Assembly (NCBI RefSeq): GCF_900169275.1
Contig: NZ_FXZC01000001.1
Span: forward strand, 62,001-126,000
Reading direction: 5' to 3'
DNA from: Brevibacterium casei CIP 102111
Lineage (GTDB): Bacteria; Actinomycetota; Actinomycetes; Actinomycetales; Brevibacteriaceae
DNA: 64,000 nt
The position numbers were made by a program, and so were the translations under genes. Numbering within the stretch: the stretch's first letter is position 1; the number at the start of each line of letters is the position of its first letter. Positions 8,614 to 17,888 of the stretch are shown here, piece by piece. The notes under the pieces were generated by a model, which did not search any database, was not told where the DNA came from, and saw only the letters and a list, made by a program, of their open reading frames with translations.

Positions 8614-9401
8614 GGCGTGCACCGCTCGACCACCGCGGCACCACCGCGCTCGTCACCGGCGCGAGCTCGGGTCTCGGCGCCGAGTTCGCACGCCAGTTCG
8701 CCGCGCGTGGGGCCGACCTCGTCCTCGTCGCCCGGCGCCGGGATCGGCTCGAGGCGCTCGCGGATGAACTCACGGCCGCGCACCGCATCACGGTGAACGT
8801 GTTCACTCAAGACCTCGCAACCTCCGACGGGGTGCACGGTCTCCTCTCCGACCTCGAGACCCACGGAATCGCCGTGGACTCGCTCGTCAACAACGCCGGC
8901 TTCGGCATCACCGCCCCGTTCGCCGAGACCGATGCGTACCGCCTCGACGAGATGCTCGCCCTCAACGTCGTCGCCCTCACTCGCCTGACCAGGACGCTGC
9001 TGCCGCAACTGCTCAGTGCTGACCGGGGCGTCCTCGTCAACGTCGCCTCCGCTGCGGCATACCAACCGACGCCGGGCATGGCTGCGTACGGGGCGACGAA
9101 GGCCTATGTCCTCTCGCTCACCGAGGCGATCGCCGAGGAGACGCGCAGGAGCGGCCTCCGCGTCCTCGCGCTCAGTCCCGGACCCACGAGCACGGAGTTC
9201 TTCGCCGTCGCCGGCGGCGACTTCTCCCAGCCGATCAACTTCGAGACCCCGGAGAAGGTCGTGTCCGTCGCGTTCTCCGCCCTCGACCACCCGCAGCCGC
9301 GGTCGGTCATCTCGGGACTGTCCAACCGGGCGATGGTCGCCGCCGCCGGTCTCATGCCGCGCCGGATCGCGCTCTACGCGGCCCGTCGTGCCCTCGAATG
9401 A
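8610..9401 (+). CDS. Short-chain dehydrogenase/reductase
   Basis: The 263-residue classical SDR shows TGASSGLG (cofactor binding, residues 15-22), NNAGFGI near 92 and the catalytic Ser/Tyr/Lys set, with YGATK near 155. It overlaps the DJ-1 gene by four bases, so the two are translationally coupled and probably handle related reactive carbonyl compounds. The substrate is unknown. Known SDRs of this class (YqjQ/DltE-like) reduce ketones or fatty acyl derivatives. Confidence 0.85.
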   Translation: MRRAPLDHRGTTALVTGASSGLGAEFARQFAARGADLVLVARRRDRLEALADELTAAHRITVNVFTQDLATSDGVHGLLSDLETHGIAVDSLVNNAGFGITAPFAETDAYRLDEMLALNVVALTRLTRTLLPQLLSADRGVLVNVASAAAYQPTPGMAAYGATKAYVLSLTEAIAEETRRSGLRVLALSPGPTSTEFFAVAGGDFSQPINFETPEKVVSVAFSALDHPQPRSVISGLSNRAMVAAAGLMPRRIALYAARRALE

Positions 9402-9409
9402 CCTGGTTT

Positions 9410-9415
9410 TAGGGT
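9410..9415 (+). promoter_or_regulatory. -10 box of a leaderless promoter
   Basis: TAGGGT is six bases before ATG 9422, with no ribosome site between them. The gene is therefore probably transcribed from its own start after the SDR gene. Confidence 0.5.
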
Positions 9416-9421
9416 GGTCGT

Positions 9422-9868
9422 ATGAGCATCGACACCGCAGAGATCACCGCATACCTCGACCGCTATGCGCGGTCGCTGAGCGATTTCGACGCCGAGGCGG
9501 CCGCCGGGCTGTGGTCGATCCCCGGCATGATCGTCGACGAGACGTTCTCCGGAGTCCTCGACTCCCGGGAGGCGATGGCCCAGGGACTCGAGCAGTCCTA
9601 CCCCGTCTATCGAAAGCTCGGGCTCGCCTCCGTGGGATACGACCTCCTCGGCGAGGATCACCTGACCGAGGGGCTCATCATGGTCCGGGTGCGCTGGGAC
9701 TTCTTCGACGCCGACGGCGCCCGGCTCACGGACAGCGTCGCCCACTACCTGCTCCGGCGGGAGGACGAGGGGCTGCGGGCGACCGTGTGCGTGCAGACCG
9801 ACGACGTGGAGAAGCTCCAGGCGCTCGCCGCCGAGAAGGGCGTCGACCTCTTCGCTCAGGAGGAGTGA
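9422..9868 (+). CDS. NTF2-like (SnoaL-type) small protein
   Basis: The 148-residue sequence has the length and pattern of an NTF2-like alpha+beta cone: an N-terminal helix (ITAYLDRYARSLSDFD), then strands with GLWSIPGMIVDE and a WDFFDADG hairpin. Family members range from isomerases to non-enzymatic binding proteins. No catalytic residue can be assigned. It appears to be a single leaderless gene. Function is unknown. Confidence 0.6.
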   Translation: MSIDTAEITAYLDRYARSLSDFDAEAAAGLWSIPGMIVDETFSGVLDSREAMAQGLEQSYPVYRKLGLASVGYDLLGEDHLTEGLIMVRVRWDFFDADGARLTDSVAHYLLRREDEGLRATVCVQTDDVEKLQALAAEKGVDLFAQEE

Positions 9869-9948
9869 CCACCCCGCGTGTCGGCGGGCGTCACTGCCTG
9901 ACACATGGTCGAAAAACCGGTGAAACATCCGCTCGCTACGCTGGCCGC

Positions 9949-10392
9949 ATGAGCGAGACGACTCTCACGGCCAGGGCCGAGACGACCGGCGGGATGAACT
10001 TCTACACGCGCAAATGGGTGCGGCCCGAGGACCTCAATGCCAACGGCTCGCTCTTCGGCGGCAGCCTGCTGCGCTGGCTCGACGAGGAGGCCGCGATCTA
10101 TGCGATCGTCCAGCTCGGCAACCACCGCGTCGTCACCAAGCTCATCTCCGAGATCGAGTTCGAATCGTCTGCCCGCGAAGGCGACATCATCGAGATGGGC
10201 TTGGTCGCCACCCACTTCGGGCGCACGTCGCTGACGATGCGGGCGAAGGTACGCAACATGATCACCCGCAGGGTCATCCTCAGCATCGACCGGCTCGTCT
10301 TCGTCGGCGTCGACGAGTTCGGCACGCCGATGCCGCACGGCTACACCACGATCACGTACAAGCGCGACCGGATGACCGCCGAGAACGGATGA
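9949..10392 (+). CDS. Acyl-CoA thioesterase, hotdog fold (YciA-like)
   Basis: The 147-residue protein carries the YciA/BACH thioesterase pattern: DLNANGSLFGGSLLRWLDE near residue 27, with the catalytic acidic residue in the LRWLDEEAA helix, and FGRTSLTMRAKV near 85. Such enzymes hydrolyse acyl-CoA to free acid and CoA. TACGCT at 9937-9942 is exactly six bases before ATG 9949, a leaderless promoter. It converges with the HAD gene, whose stop lies 16 bases away. Confidence 0.82.
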   Translation: MSETTLTARAETTGGMNFYTRKWVRPEDLNANGSLFGGSLLRWLDEEAAIYAIVQLGNHRVVTKLISEIEFESSAREGDIIEMGLVATHFGRTSLTMRAKVRNMITRRVILSIDRLVFVGVDEFGTPMPHGYTTITYKRDRMTAENG

Positions 10393-10408
10393 GAGTCGAG
10401 GGGACCCC

Positions 10409-11077
10409 TCAGCGGCGAGGGGACCCGCCGGGAGCGGTGCGCTCGCCGGCGACCGGTCCGCTCGGGGCGTCGAGGACTCCGAGGGACTCGAGTTCGGTGC
10501 GCAGGTCGTCGGCGCCGGTGAAGACGATGCCGATGATCCCGAGCCGGCGGGCCGCCTCGACGTTGGCCTCGAGGTCGTCGACGAAGACCGTGCGGCCCGG
10601 GTCGAGGCCGAAGCGGGAGAGGAGGAGTTCGAAGATCGCCGGATCGGGTTTGATGAGCTTCTCCCGACCGGAGACGACGACGTCCTCGAGCTCGCTGATC
10701 GCCGGGGCGGCGACGGGCGCGTGATGGATCGTCTCGGCCGACCAGTTCGAGAGCCCGAGTAGCCGGACGCCCGCGCCTTTGAGCTCGGCGACGATGTCGG
10801 CCATCCCCGGGATCGGGCCGGTGAGCGAGTGTTCGAAGCGCTCATAGTAGCGGGCGACGATCTCCCCATGCCGGGGATCGACCCGGGCGGCGCGGTCGAC
10901 CACCTCGGCGACGGTGGCCCCGTTGTCGGCGGAGACGTTGAGGGAGGCGAAGTCAGCCGCGGCGGCGAACTCCTCCCACTCGGCCCGACTCATCTCATCG
11001 GAGAGGGGACCGGTCTGGTCCCAGCCGACGAGGACCTGGCCCAAGTCGAAGACGACGGTCGTGGGGACATCGGACAT
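10409..11077 (-). CDS. HAD family hydrolase (YihX-like)
   Basis: The 222-residue protein has HAD motif I VFDLGQVLVGWD at residues 9-20, motif II LGLSNWS near 105, the motif III lysine in EKLIKPDPAIF near 140 and motif IV VFVDDLEANV near 165. The second motif I aspartate is replaced by glycine, as in the YihX/epoxide-hydrolase-N-like branch, so phosphatase activity is likely but not certain. I start at ATG 11077 (MSDVPTTVV); the longer frame upstream is an arginine-rich extension that runs into the next gene. Confidence 0.8.
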   Translation of the reverse strand: MSDVPTTVVFDLGQVLVGWDQTGPLSDEMSRAEWEEFAAAADFASLNVSADNGATVAEVVDRAARVDPRHGEIVARYYERFEHSLTGPIPGMADIVAELKGAGVRLLGLSNWSAETIHHAPVAAPAISELEDVVVSGREKLIKPDPAIFELLLSRFGLDPGRTVFVDDLEANVEAARRLGIIGIVFTGADDLRTELESLGVLDAPSGPVAGERTAPGGSPRR

Positions 11078-11127
11078 CGGAGCACCGCCTTGGAGTGGAT
11101 TCGTTCCCGGACCCCCTACGCTACCGA

Positions 11128-11841
11128 TCAGCGGCCTCCGTGTCGCATCGCCGCCGCTCCCGCAGACTCCGCACCGGAGTCCGGCCCCATGCGCATCTGC
11201 CATTCCCGTAGGTCGGCCGGAGTGTCGATGTCCGCTCCCAAACCGATGTCCGAGCATTCGACCAGATCGACGAGGTGGCGATGCCTGCGCATCCACGTCC
11301 GCCCGGCTTCGTCGCCGGCGGCCAGCTTCGCGGCTTCTCTGGTCTGCGCCAATGTCATAACGACAGGGTGACCCGGGGCGCCAGCCCACGCGGCTCGGAC
11401 GACCCGACCGGAGACCGCGTCGAGGTGCGCGCACAGTCGAGTGAGCACGGCATCGCCGATGCCGGGCTGGTCAACGAGCATGACGACAACCGGGGTTGCG
11501 TCGTCACTCGGGACACGGACCGCGTGAAAACTTGGCGCCGGCGTCGCGTCACCGCCTCGCCATGAGATCGCATCGATGCCCGCGCGGAACGAGGCCGCCA
11601 TTCCGGACTCGGCATCGGGAACGGCAACGACCGGGATGAAGTCGAGCCCCGCCTCGGCGAGGTGAGAGACGATCCGTCCCCGTCGGGGACCGGCGGTGAC
11701 GACGGGGCTGAGCCCAGCGGCGAGAGCGGTGCGCACGGCCCGGACGACGAGGACGGTGTCCTCCCATGGCAGCAACGCCTTCGGCCCTGAGCCCAGGCGA
11801 CGTCCGCTGCCGGCGGCGAGGACGAGTGCGACGGGTGTCAT
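11128..11841 (-). CDS. mocA: Molybdopterin cytidylyltransferase-like NTP transferase (MocA family)
   Basis: The 237-residue nucleotidyltransferase starts with LAAGSGRRLGSGPKALL, the NTP-binding loop of MobA/MocA proteins, and has VMLVDQPGIGDAV near residue 128 (metal-binding aspartate) and GAPGHPVV near 162. MocA attaches CMP to molybdopterin to make the MCD cofactor of bacterial molybdenum hydroxylases. It overlaps the 3' end of the hydroxylase large-subunit gene by ATGA, so it almost surely makes cofactor for that enzyme. The specific CTP use is inferred from context. Confidence 0.82.
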   Translation of the reverse strand: MTPVALVLAAGSGRRLGSGPKALLPWEDTVLVVRAVRTALAAGLSPVVTAGPRRGRIVSHLAEAGLDFIPVVAVPDAESGMAASFRAGIDAISWRGGDATPAPSFHAVRVPSDDATPVVVMLVDQPGIGDAVLTRLCAHLDAVSGRVVRAAWAGAPGHPVVMTLAQTREAAKLAAGDEAGRTWMRRHRHLVDLVECSDIGLGADIDTPADLREWQMRMGPDSGAESAGAAAMRHGGR

Positions 11842-14708
11842 CGGAGAAGGACCCCCGCATCTGCAAGGCCAGCGAATATCACATCTCTCGTCAATGGAGT
11901 GTCTGTGAAGTGGACGCCGGTCGCCGACCGGATCGCGTTCGCCAGGGCGGGTGCGACGGGGTTGAAAGGGGATTCGCTCATCGACTTGGCACCCTGCGGG
12001 CCGAGCTCGTCTTGGGTGTCAGCGAAGTACACTTCGGTGCGGGGGATGTCGGCGAAGTTCGGTGCCTTGTACTGGCGGAGGATGTCGGTAATGGGCCTGC
12101 CGTTCTCCTCGTCGACGATGATCCGTTCGTGAAGCGCGGCCCCGATCGCCTGGGCGACGCCGCCCTCGATCTGTCCGCGGCACTGGTTGGGGTTCATCAC
12201 GACCCCGGCGTCGGCGGCATGGACGGATTGGAGGATCCGCACCTCCCCGGTACTCATGTTCACCGCCACCCGGAAAGCGTGGACGTTGAACGCCACTGAC
12301 CGCGGTTCCCCACCCCAGTACCCGTCACCTGTCGGCGGGGCACCCGTGGAGGCGAGGGATTCGGCCAACAGAGCGTCGAGCGCCACTGACGGTCGGGAGA
12401 CGGTGGGACCAACGACTGCGGAGAACCGTGCGTTGAGCTCAGGCGGGATCAGGGCGTGGGCATGCTCGCCGTCGATGACGATGTCCTCGGGTCGTGCACC
12501 AAGGCGGGGAGCCGCGAGCGCCCGGAGCTGACTGAGCAGGTGTTTCGTCGCGAGGTCGGTGGCCTTGCCGGCGATCGTCGTGCCCGTTGACCCGAACGCT
12601 CCGGTGTCGTGTTCGACGATGTCGGAGTCTGACTGCCTGAGCGTGATCCGGTCCGTCGTCGTCCCCAAAAGGGTCGAGGCGAGCTGAGCGTGCACGGTCG
12701 AGGTCCCGTTGCCGAACTCGGCTGTGCCGATCCGCAGCACGTAGGTGCCGGACTCGCCGAGGCTGATGTGCGCGTGGGCGATGTGCCCGCGGGGCGGGGC
12801 GGTCGCGATCATCGCGATCGCGTGCCCCTCTCCAACTCTCCACTCATCGTCGAGGTGTTCTTCGTGGCCGGCGGCGATGTGTTCGGCCCAGCGGGTGCGC
12901 CCGCGCGCCATCGCGGTGTTCACCAGTTCGATGCACTGGTCGAGTCCGTAGCTGCCGATGAGGAGATCCTCCTCGGGTTCGTCATGGGTGCTGAGCATCG
13001 GATCGTCCGGGCCGATGACGTTGATCCTGCGCATCTCGAGTTCGTCGATGCCGAGCTTCGCGGCCAGGGAGCTGATCGTCGATTCGACGGCGAAGATCAT
13101 CTGGCTCAGTCCGTACCCGCGGAACGCCCCCGAGGGCATCGTGTTCGTGTAGAGGACCATGGCGTCGACCTTCTTGTTCGGCGCGGTGTAGACGGCCACC
13201 GATTCACCCACCCCGTGAAAGAGGACCCCGGGACCGTGATTGCCGTAGGCTCCGGTATTCGACCGGACGTCGACGGCCAGCGCTGTGAGCCTGCCCCCGG
13301 CGTCGGCTCCGGCGCGCACCCGCATTCGGAAGGGGTGGCGCACGGTCGTCGAGGTGAAGACCTCCTTGCGTGAGAGTTCGAGCTTCACCGGTCGTCCCGT
13401 CGCCATCGTCGCGAGCAACGCGACGTCTTCGCAGAGCACCTCCTGCTTTCCGCCGAAGCCTCCCCCGACGCGTTCGCAGTAGACGCGCACTCGATCGGTC
13501 TCGAGCTCGAAGGTCCGGCACAGAGCACGACGGACGAGGAAGGGCACCTGTGTGCTGCTGCGAACGACGTACCGACCGTCGTCCTCGATCCACGCGAGGC
13601 ACCCGTGGGTCTCGAGCGCCATATGGGAGAGCCTTTGCGTCCGATAGGTCGCCTCGTGGGTGACCGCTGAATTGGCGAGCGCGCCCTCGACGTCTCCGAT
13701 CTCGTGGTGGACTTCGGCGAGGACGTTGTCGTCGGGTCTCGCGATACCCGAATCCGGACCCGCGTCGGGATGGATCGTCGGGGCGTCAGGGGCATCGGCG
13801 GTCTCGACGTCGAAGACTGCCGGCAGGTCCTCATAATCGACTGCGACGAGGCGGGCCGCGCGTTCGGCAGCGCGCTGGGTCTCGGCGACGACGACTGCGA
13901 CCCGCTGACCCCAGTACCGCACGACATCGTCGAAGACGCGAGTGTCCTTCGGATCGTCCTCGACGATCTCATGCTGGGCGGTTGAGAAGCGTCCAGGCGG
14001 GGCGTCCTCGTGGGTGAGGACGGCGACGACACCGGGTTCGTCAAGCGCCTTCGACGTGTCGATTCCGACGATGCGCGCATGCGCCCGGGTGGAATGGACG
14101 AGGGCACCGTGGAGAAGCGGAGCAGGCAGTTCCTCAGGTCTGATGTCCATCGTGTATCGGACGGTGCCGGTGACGACGCCAGGTCCTGCGGGGGCCCCGG
14201 TGCTTGCGCCGACTCCCCTGCATCCGGGGTCGACGTTCCGATGTCCGGCCACGGCGTCCTCGATCGTCCGATACCCCGTGCATCGACAGACGTTGCCCTT
14301 GAGACTGCGCGGCAGATCCTTCTTCTCCTCCTCCGACATCGAGGCGACGGTGCAGATCATTCCCGCCGTGCAGAAACCGCACTGGAATCCGCCGGCGGCG
14401 AGGAAGTCCTCCTGCACCGGGTGGAGGTCGTCGGGGGTGCCGAGTCCGTGGATAGTCGTCACAGACTTCCCCGCGACCCGGTGGGCCGGGTAGAGACAGG
14501 AGTGGACGGCCTCATCGTCGACGATGACGGTGCACGCCCCGCAGTCCCCGCCGTCGCAGCCCTTCTTCACCCCCGTCGCTCCGTGGTCGCGCAGCCACGT
14601 CCGCAGGCACTGTCCCGGTTCGGTGGCCACGGGCACCGCACGCCCGTCGACTGTGGCCGTCGAAGATGCGGTCTGTTGCGCGCGGGGATCATTGTGCCTC
14701 GTCGTCAT
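11838..14708 (-). CDS. Molybdenum hydroxylase: [2Fe-2S] domain fused to Mo-binding subunit
   Basis: The 956-residue polypeptide joins two parts that are usually separate. Residues 1-165 form the iron-sulfur subunit (CDGGDCGACTVIVDD with C51, C56, C59, then C71; CGFCTAG and VCRCTGYRTI for the second cluster). The rest is the molybdopterin-binding xanthine dehydrogenase/CoxL-like domain, with GGGFGGKQEV, GAFRGYG, GAFGSTGTTIAG and the catalytic-glutamate region GAKSMSESPFNP near the C terminus. The fusion resembles aldehyde oxidoreductases of the Desulfovibrio MOP type, but here a separate FAD subunit is encoded upstream. The start ATG 14708 overlaps the FAD gene stop by ATGA. The substrate (purine, aldehyde or N-heterocycle) cannot be told. 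Confidence 0.88.
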   Translation of the reverse strand: MTTRHNDPRAQQTASSTATVDGRAVPVATEPGQCLRTWLRDHGATGVKKGCDGGDCGACTVIVDDEAVHSCLYPAHRVAGKSVTTIHGLGTPDDLHPVQEDFLAAGGFQCGFCTAGMICTVASMSEEEKKDLPRSLKGNVCRCTGYRTIEDAVAGHRNVDPGCRGVGASTGAPAGPGVVTGTVRYTMDIRPEELPAPLLHGALVHSTRAHARIVGIDTSKALDEPGVVAVLTHEDAPPGRFSTAQHEIVEDDPKDTRVFDDVVRYWGQRVAVVVAETQRAAERAARLVAVDYEDLPAVFDVETADAPDAPTIHPDAGPDSGIARPDDNVLAEVHHEIGDVEGALANSAVTHEATYRTQRLSHMALETHGCLAWIEDDGRYVVRSSTQVPFLVRRALCRTFELETDRVRVYCERVGGGFGGKQEVLCEDVALLATMATGRPVKLELSRKEVFTSTTVRHPFRMRVRAGADAGGRLTALAVDVRSNTGAYGNHGPGVLFHGVGESVAVYTAPNKKVDAMVLYTNTMPSGAFRGYGLSQMIFAVESTISSLAAKLGIDELEMRRINVIGPDDPMLSTHDEPEEDLLIGSYGLDQCIELVNTAMARGRTRWAEHIAAGHEEHLDDEWRVGEGHAIAMIATAPPRGHIAHAHISLGESGTYVLRIGTAEFGNGTSTVHAQLASTLLGTTTDRITLRQSDSDIVEHDTGAFGSTGTTIAGKATDLATKHLLSQLRALAAPRLGARPEDIVIDGEHAHALIPPELNARFSAVVGPTVSRPSVALDALLAESLASTGAPPTGDGYWGGEPRSVAFNVHAFRVAVNMSTGEVRILQSVHAADAGVVMNPNQCRGQIEGGVAQAIGAALHERIIVDEENGRPITDILRQYKAPNFADIPRTEVYFADTQDELGPQGAKSMSESPFNPVAPALANAIRSATGVHFTDTPLTRDVIFAGLADAGVLLR

Positions 14709-15634
14709 CTCGGGCTCCGTGTCATCGTGATGTCTCCTGTCGTCCGGCCAGCGAACCATGGCTGAGGGCACCGGGGATCGATGAGTTCGCTCAGGATCTC
14801 CGCTGCGAGACGGTGCGTCATCGCCTCCCGCCACACGGGGGTGCCGTGGATGTCGTCGTGCCATTCGCCGTCGACTGTCTCGGTGATGGCCCGGTGCAGG
14901 CCCGCGTAGGTGGCAGGGTCGGCGGCGTCGGGTCCGAGATCGAGGATGTGGGGCCGCTTCGTCGCTCCCGTGATCGACAGTCGCAGGCGGTCGGGACCGA
15001 CCCGGCGGCCGATGACGAGGGCGGCTGTCCGCCCGCGTTCGGTCAGGGAGATGCGGCGGAAGGCACACGGCTGGGCGAGAGCCTCGATGGGCACATGGAA
15101 GCTGCGGATGAGCTCGCCGGGATCGAGCAGCGTCTTCGCCTCCCCGACGACGAGCTCGGCGACTGGCATCGTGCGCAGGGACCCGGCGGGACCCCAGATG
15201 AGCGCGACCGCATCGAGGCCCGTGAGCAGGGAGATCATCGGTCCGGCGGGCAGTCCGGTGGCGACGTTGCCCCCGATCGTCGAGAGATTCCAGATCTTCC
15301 ATGAGGCGACGAACGAGTCGCAGCACGGAGCGAAGAGGTCGAGGCCCGGCAGATCCCGGGCAAGGCGCGAGACGTGTTCGCCTTCGCCCATCGTGTAGAT
15401 CTCGGCGATCCGGCACGTCGCGGCGATCTCAAGGTCGAGGGGTCCGCCGTCGATGGTGTACCGCCACTGCAGCGGTGTCCATCCTGTCCCGGCGATGTCG
15501 AGGAGGCGCCGCGGCGGCCCCTGGGTGATGTCCGTGCCATACGAGTAGAGCACGGTGCCCCCGGCGAGCCAACTGTCCCCAGGTCGCCACTGCTCGGGAT
15601 CGGCACAGGTGAGCACCTCATCGACGCAGGTCAT
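14705..15634 (-). CDS. Molybdenum hydroxylase FAD-binding subunit (CoxM/XdhB-like)
   Basis: The 309-residue protein has the FAD-binding motif LAGGTVLYS near residue 24 and the second flavin motif STIGGNVATGLPAG near 115, as in CO-dehydrogenase medium-chain subunits. It passes electrons from the Fe-S clusters to the acceptor. Both ends overlap neighbours by ATGA (XdhC gene upstream, fused subunit gene downstream), which fixes the start at 15634. The longer open frame upstream to 16321 is a shadow of xdhC. Confidence 0.88.
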   Translation of the reverse strand: MTCVDEVLTCADPEQWRPGDSWLAGGTVLYSYGTDITQGPPRRLLDIAGTGWTPLQWRYTIDGGPLDLEIAATCRIAEIYTMGEGEHVSRLARDLPGLDLFAPCCDSFVASWKIWNLSTIGGNVATGLPAGPMISLLTGLDAVALIWGPAGSLRTMPVAELVVGEAKTLLDPGELIRSFHVPIEALAQPCAFRRISLTERGRTAALVIGRRVGPDRLRLSITGATKRPHILDLGPDAADPATYAGLHRAITETVDGEWHDDIHGTPVWREAMTHRLAAEILSELIDPRCPQPWFAGRTTGDITMTRSPR

Positions 15635-16875
15635 ATCCACGTGGTCATCGCCTCCGCTCTCGTCAGTGGGGTGCGTTCGGATCGAGTCCCGCGGCCCTGA
15701 GTCGTGGGACTCGCACCGTGGATCGGTCCCGACGTGTCCCGCAGCTGTCGGATCCCCGCCGAGGCGGCCCGTCCGGTCGTCACAGCGATGAGCTCGGCGA
15801 GGACGGCGACGGCGACCTCCTCCGGAGTGCGGGCTCCGATGTCGAGTCCGATCGGCGAGTGGAGGGAGGCAAGCGCCGAGTGTGGAAGGCCGCCGTGGAG
15901 GAGCTCCTGTGCTCGCCGCTCGTGCGTGGTCCGCGAACCCATCGCACCGACGTAGGCGAGATCCATCCGCAGGGCCTTGTCGAGGACCGGGAGGTCGAAG
16001 CGCGGATCGTGGGTGAGCACGATGACAGCAGTGCGGGAGTCGATGCGACCGGCAGCGCATTCGGCCGCGAAGTGATCCCCAGGTCGGGCGACGACGACGT
16101 CGTCGGCTCCCGGGTGGCGGGCGCGGGTCGCGAAGACCGGACGCGCATCGCAGACTGTCACGTGGAGTTCGAGGAGCGAGGCGGCGCGGGCGATGGCCGA
16201 GGAGAAGTCGTTGGCTCCGTAGATGAGCACCCGAGCTCGGGGTCTGCGCGATTCGACGAAGAGCCGGCGCACGGTTGGGCAGTTGGGCACGGAGTCGTCG
16301 CGGACATCGACGACTCCGCAACCGCCTCGGCGCAGGAGCTCCTCAACGACGGCAGCGGAGCTGCCGAGTGACTCAGTGAGGGTTTCAGCCGGGGACGCTC
16401 CGGAGGGCAGCGCGACAGCGGGCAAGGGTGAGTGTCGACGGGGGTGAGGGGCGGGGTCAGGGAGGAGCTGACCGCCCTGCATTGAGGAATGAAGCGGGAT
16501 CTCGCGGATGAGGGCCCCAGTGGACCCGGAGTCCTCGACGAGGGCCCGGACCGCCTCCGCGAGGTGGACCAGCGGCTGGATGAGGACGCTGATATCCCCA
16601 CCGCACATCAGGCCCACCGTGATCCCCGACTCGTCGCTGAAGCCGAAGTCGCAGATCATCGCCTCGTCTCGGGCGAGAGACGCGAGGGCGGCTTCGACGA
16701 TCGCCGATTCGACGCATCCGCCGGAGATGGAGCCGATCGACAGGGAATCGTCGCGCACGGCCATCGAGGTGCCGACGGGACGGGGAACGGATCCTGAGAC
16801 GGCGACGACCGTGGCCACGGCCCACCGCTCGAGGGATTCCAGAGTCGACGAATAGGAGTCGAGACGATCCAACAC
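15631..16875 (-). CDS. XdhC/CoxI family molybdenum-cofactor maturation protein
   Basis: The 414-residue protein has the XdhC N-terminal domain (AVATVVAVSGSVPRPVGTSM at residues 19-38; SGGCVESAIVEA near 52; LMCGGDISVLIQ near 90) and a C-terminal Rossmann domain (VLIYGANDFSSAIARAA near 215; TRDP-like LTHDPRFDLPVL near 285; YVGAMGSRTTH near 305). XdhC proteins bind the sulfurated molybdenum cofactor and insert it into the hydroxylase. It is the first gene of the four-gene operon. GTG 16875 is the start, with AAGGA twelve bases upstream. Confidence 0.88.
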   Translation of the reverse strand: MLDRLDSYSSTLESLERWAVATVVAVSGSVPRPVGTSMAVRDDSLSIGSISGGCVESAIVEAALASLARDEAMICDFGFSDESGITVGLMCGGDISVLIQPLVHLAEAVRALVEDSGSTGALIREIPLHSSMQGGQLLPDPAPHPRRHSPLPAVALPSGASPAETLTESLGSSAAVVEELLRRGGCGVVDVRDDSVPNCPTVRRLFVESRRPRARVLIYGANDFSSAIARAASLLELHVTVCDARPVFATRARHPGADDVVVARPGDHFAAECAAGRIDSRTAVIVLTHDPRFDLPVLDKALRMDLAYVGAMGSRTTHERRAQELLHGGLPHSALASLHSPIGLDIGARTPEEVAVAVLAELIAVTTGRAASAGIRQLRDTSGPIHGASPTTQGRGTRSERTPLTRAEAMTTWI

Positions 16876-16949
16876 GGGGCTACCATTCCTTTCTGCAGCG
16901 CCCGGTAGATAGCCCCTGGTTCAGTGGACTCGCCATAGGCAGTACGAGT

Positions 16950-16979
16950 AGCCTAGATCACTCTTTTTCCGCCTGGCAA
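16950..16979 (-). promoter_or_regulatory. Candidate promoter of the molybdenum hydroxylase operon
   Basis: On the minus strand TTGCCA (16979-16974) and TAGGCT (16955-16950) are separated by 18 bases, about 75 bases before the xdhC start. The 161-base gap is clearly richer in A/T than its surroundings, as expected for a promoter region. Confidence 0.4.
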
Positions 16980-17036
16980 GAGAAGGTTTTCACATAGTGA
17001 TATAGGAACTGCGATACAGATGGCCTCTGTCGGTGC

Positions 17037-17816
17037 TCAGGCGAGAAGGACCTCGACCCCGGCGGCGGTGAGTTCGGCGACCGCCTCGGGATCGGCGTCC
17101 TCGTTGGTGACGAGGACATCGATGTCCTCGAGCGGGCAGATGCGCACGAAAGCGCTCTTGCCGATCTTGGAACTGTCGGCGACGACGACGACCTGCTTCG
17201 CGCGGGAGGCGAGGACTCCGTTGATGCTCGCCTCGCCCTCATCGTGGGTCGTCGCCCCATAGCCGAGAGCGACGCCGTCGACGCCGAGGAAGACGAGGTC
17301 GAGGTTGAGCTGGGAGATGACGTCGTAGGCGATCGGGCCGATGAGCTCGTTCGACTGGGGGCGGGCGACCCCGCCGGCGACGACGAGCTTGATGTGCTGG
17401 CGCACCGTGAGGAGGTTGGCGATGTTGACGGCGTTGGTGACGACGGTGAGCCGGCTGTCGTAGGTGTGGTGGACGAGATCGGCGCGTTGGGCGAGCGCCT
17501 GCGCGGTCTCGCTCACGGTCGTGCCGCCGTTCATCCCCACGGTCATGCCCGGTTTGACGAGTGAGGCGCTGAGCGAACCGATCCGCTCCTTCTCATTCGC
17601 CCGCTGCGCTGACTTGTACTTGATCGGAAGGTCGGCCACCCCGGAGGACACGGCCCCGCCCCGCGTGCGCGTGAGCAGCTGCTGTGCCGAGAGGTGGTCG
17701 AGATCGCGACGGACGGTCGCCGTCGAGACCGCAAGCCTGTCGGCGAGCTCGTTGACGCTCATGTGATCGTTCTCAGCGAGGAGCTCGAGTACTGCGTTGA
17801 GACGCTCATATCGCAT
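17037..17816 (-). CDS. DeoR/GlpR family transcriptional regulator
   Basis: The 259-residue protein has the DeoR helix-turn-helix (SVNELADRLAVSTATVRRDL, residues 20-39) followed by the RGGA linker. The sensor domain shows GMNGGTTVSETAQAL near 92 and LIGPIAYDVI and FLGVDGVALGYG later; this domain senses sugar phosphates in known members. It lies downstream of the enzyme I gene on the same strand. In other actinobacteria DeoR proteins such as SugR control PTS genes, so control of the enzyme I gene is plausible. The inverted repeat at 19519-19532 is a candidate target. Confidence 0.85.
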   Translation of the reverse strand: MRYERLNAVLELLAENDHMSVNELADRLAVSTATVRRDLDHLSAQQLLTRTRGGAVSSGVADLPIKYKSAQRANEKERIGSLSASLVKPGMTVGMNGGTTVSETAQALAQRADLVHHTYDSRLTVVTNAVNIANLLTVRQHIKLVVAGGVARPQSNELIGPIAYDVISQLNLDLVFLGVDGVALGYGATTHDEGEASINGVLASRAKQVVVVADSSKIGKSAFVRICPLEDIDVLVTNEDADPEAVAELTAAGVEVLLA

Positions 17817-17888
17817 CGCGCGACCTCCTGTGCTCCTATGGCATACCGAATGTTGTGCATGAGCGTAGCACTCGGCTTCTCGCCGCGA

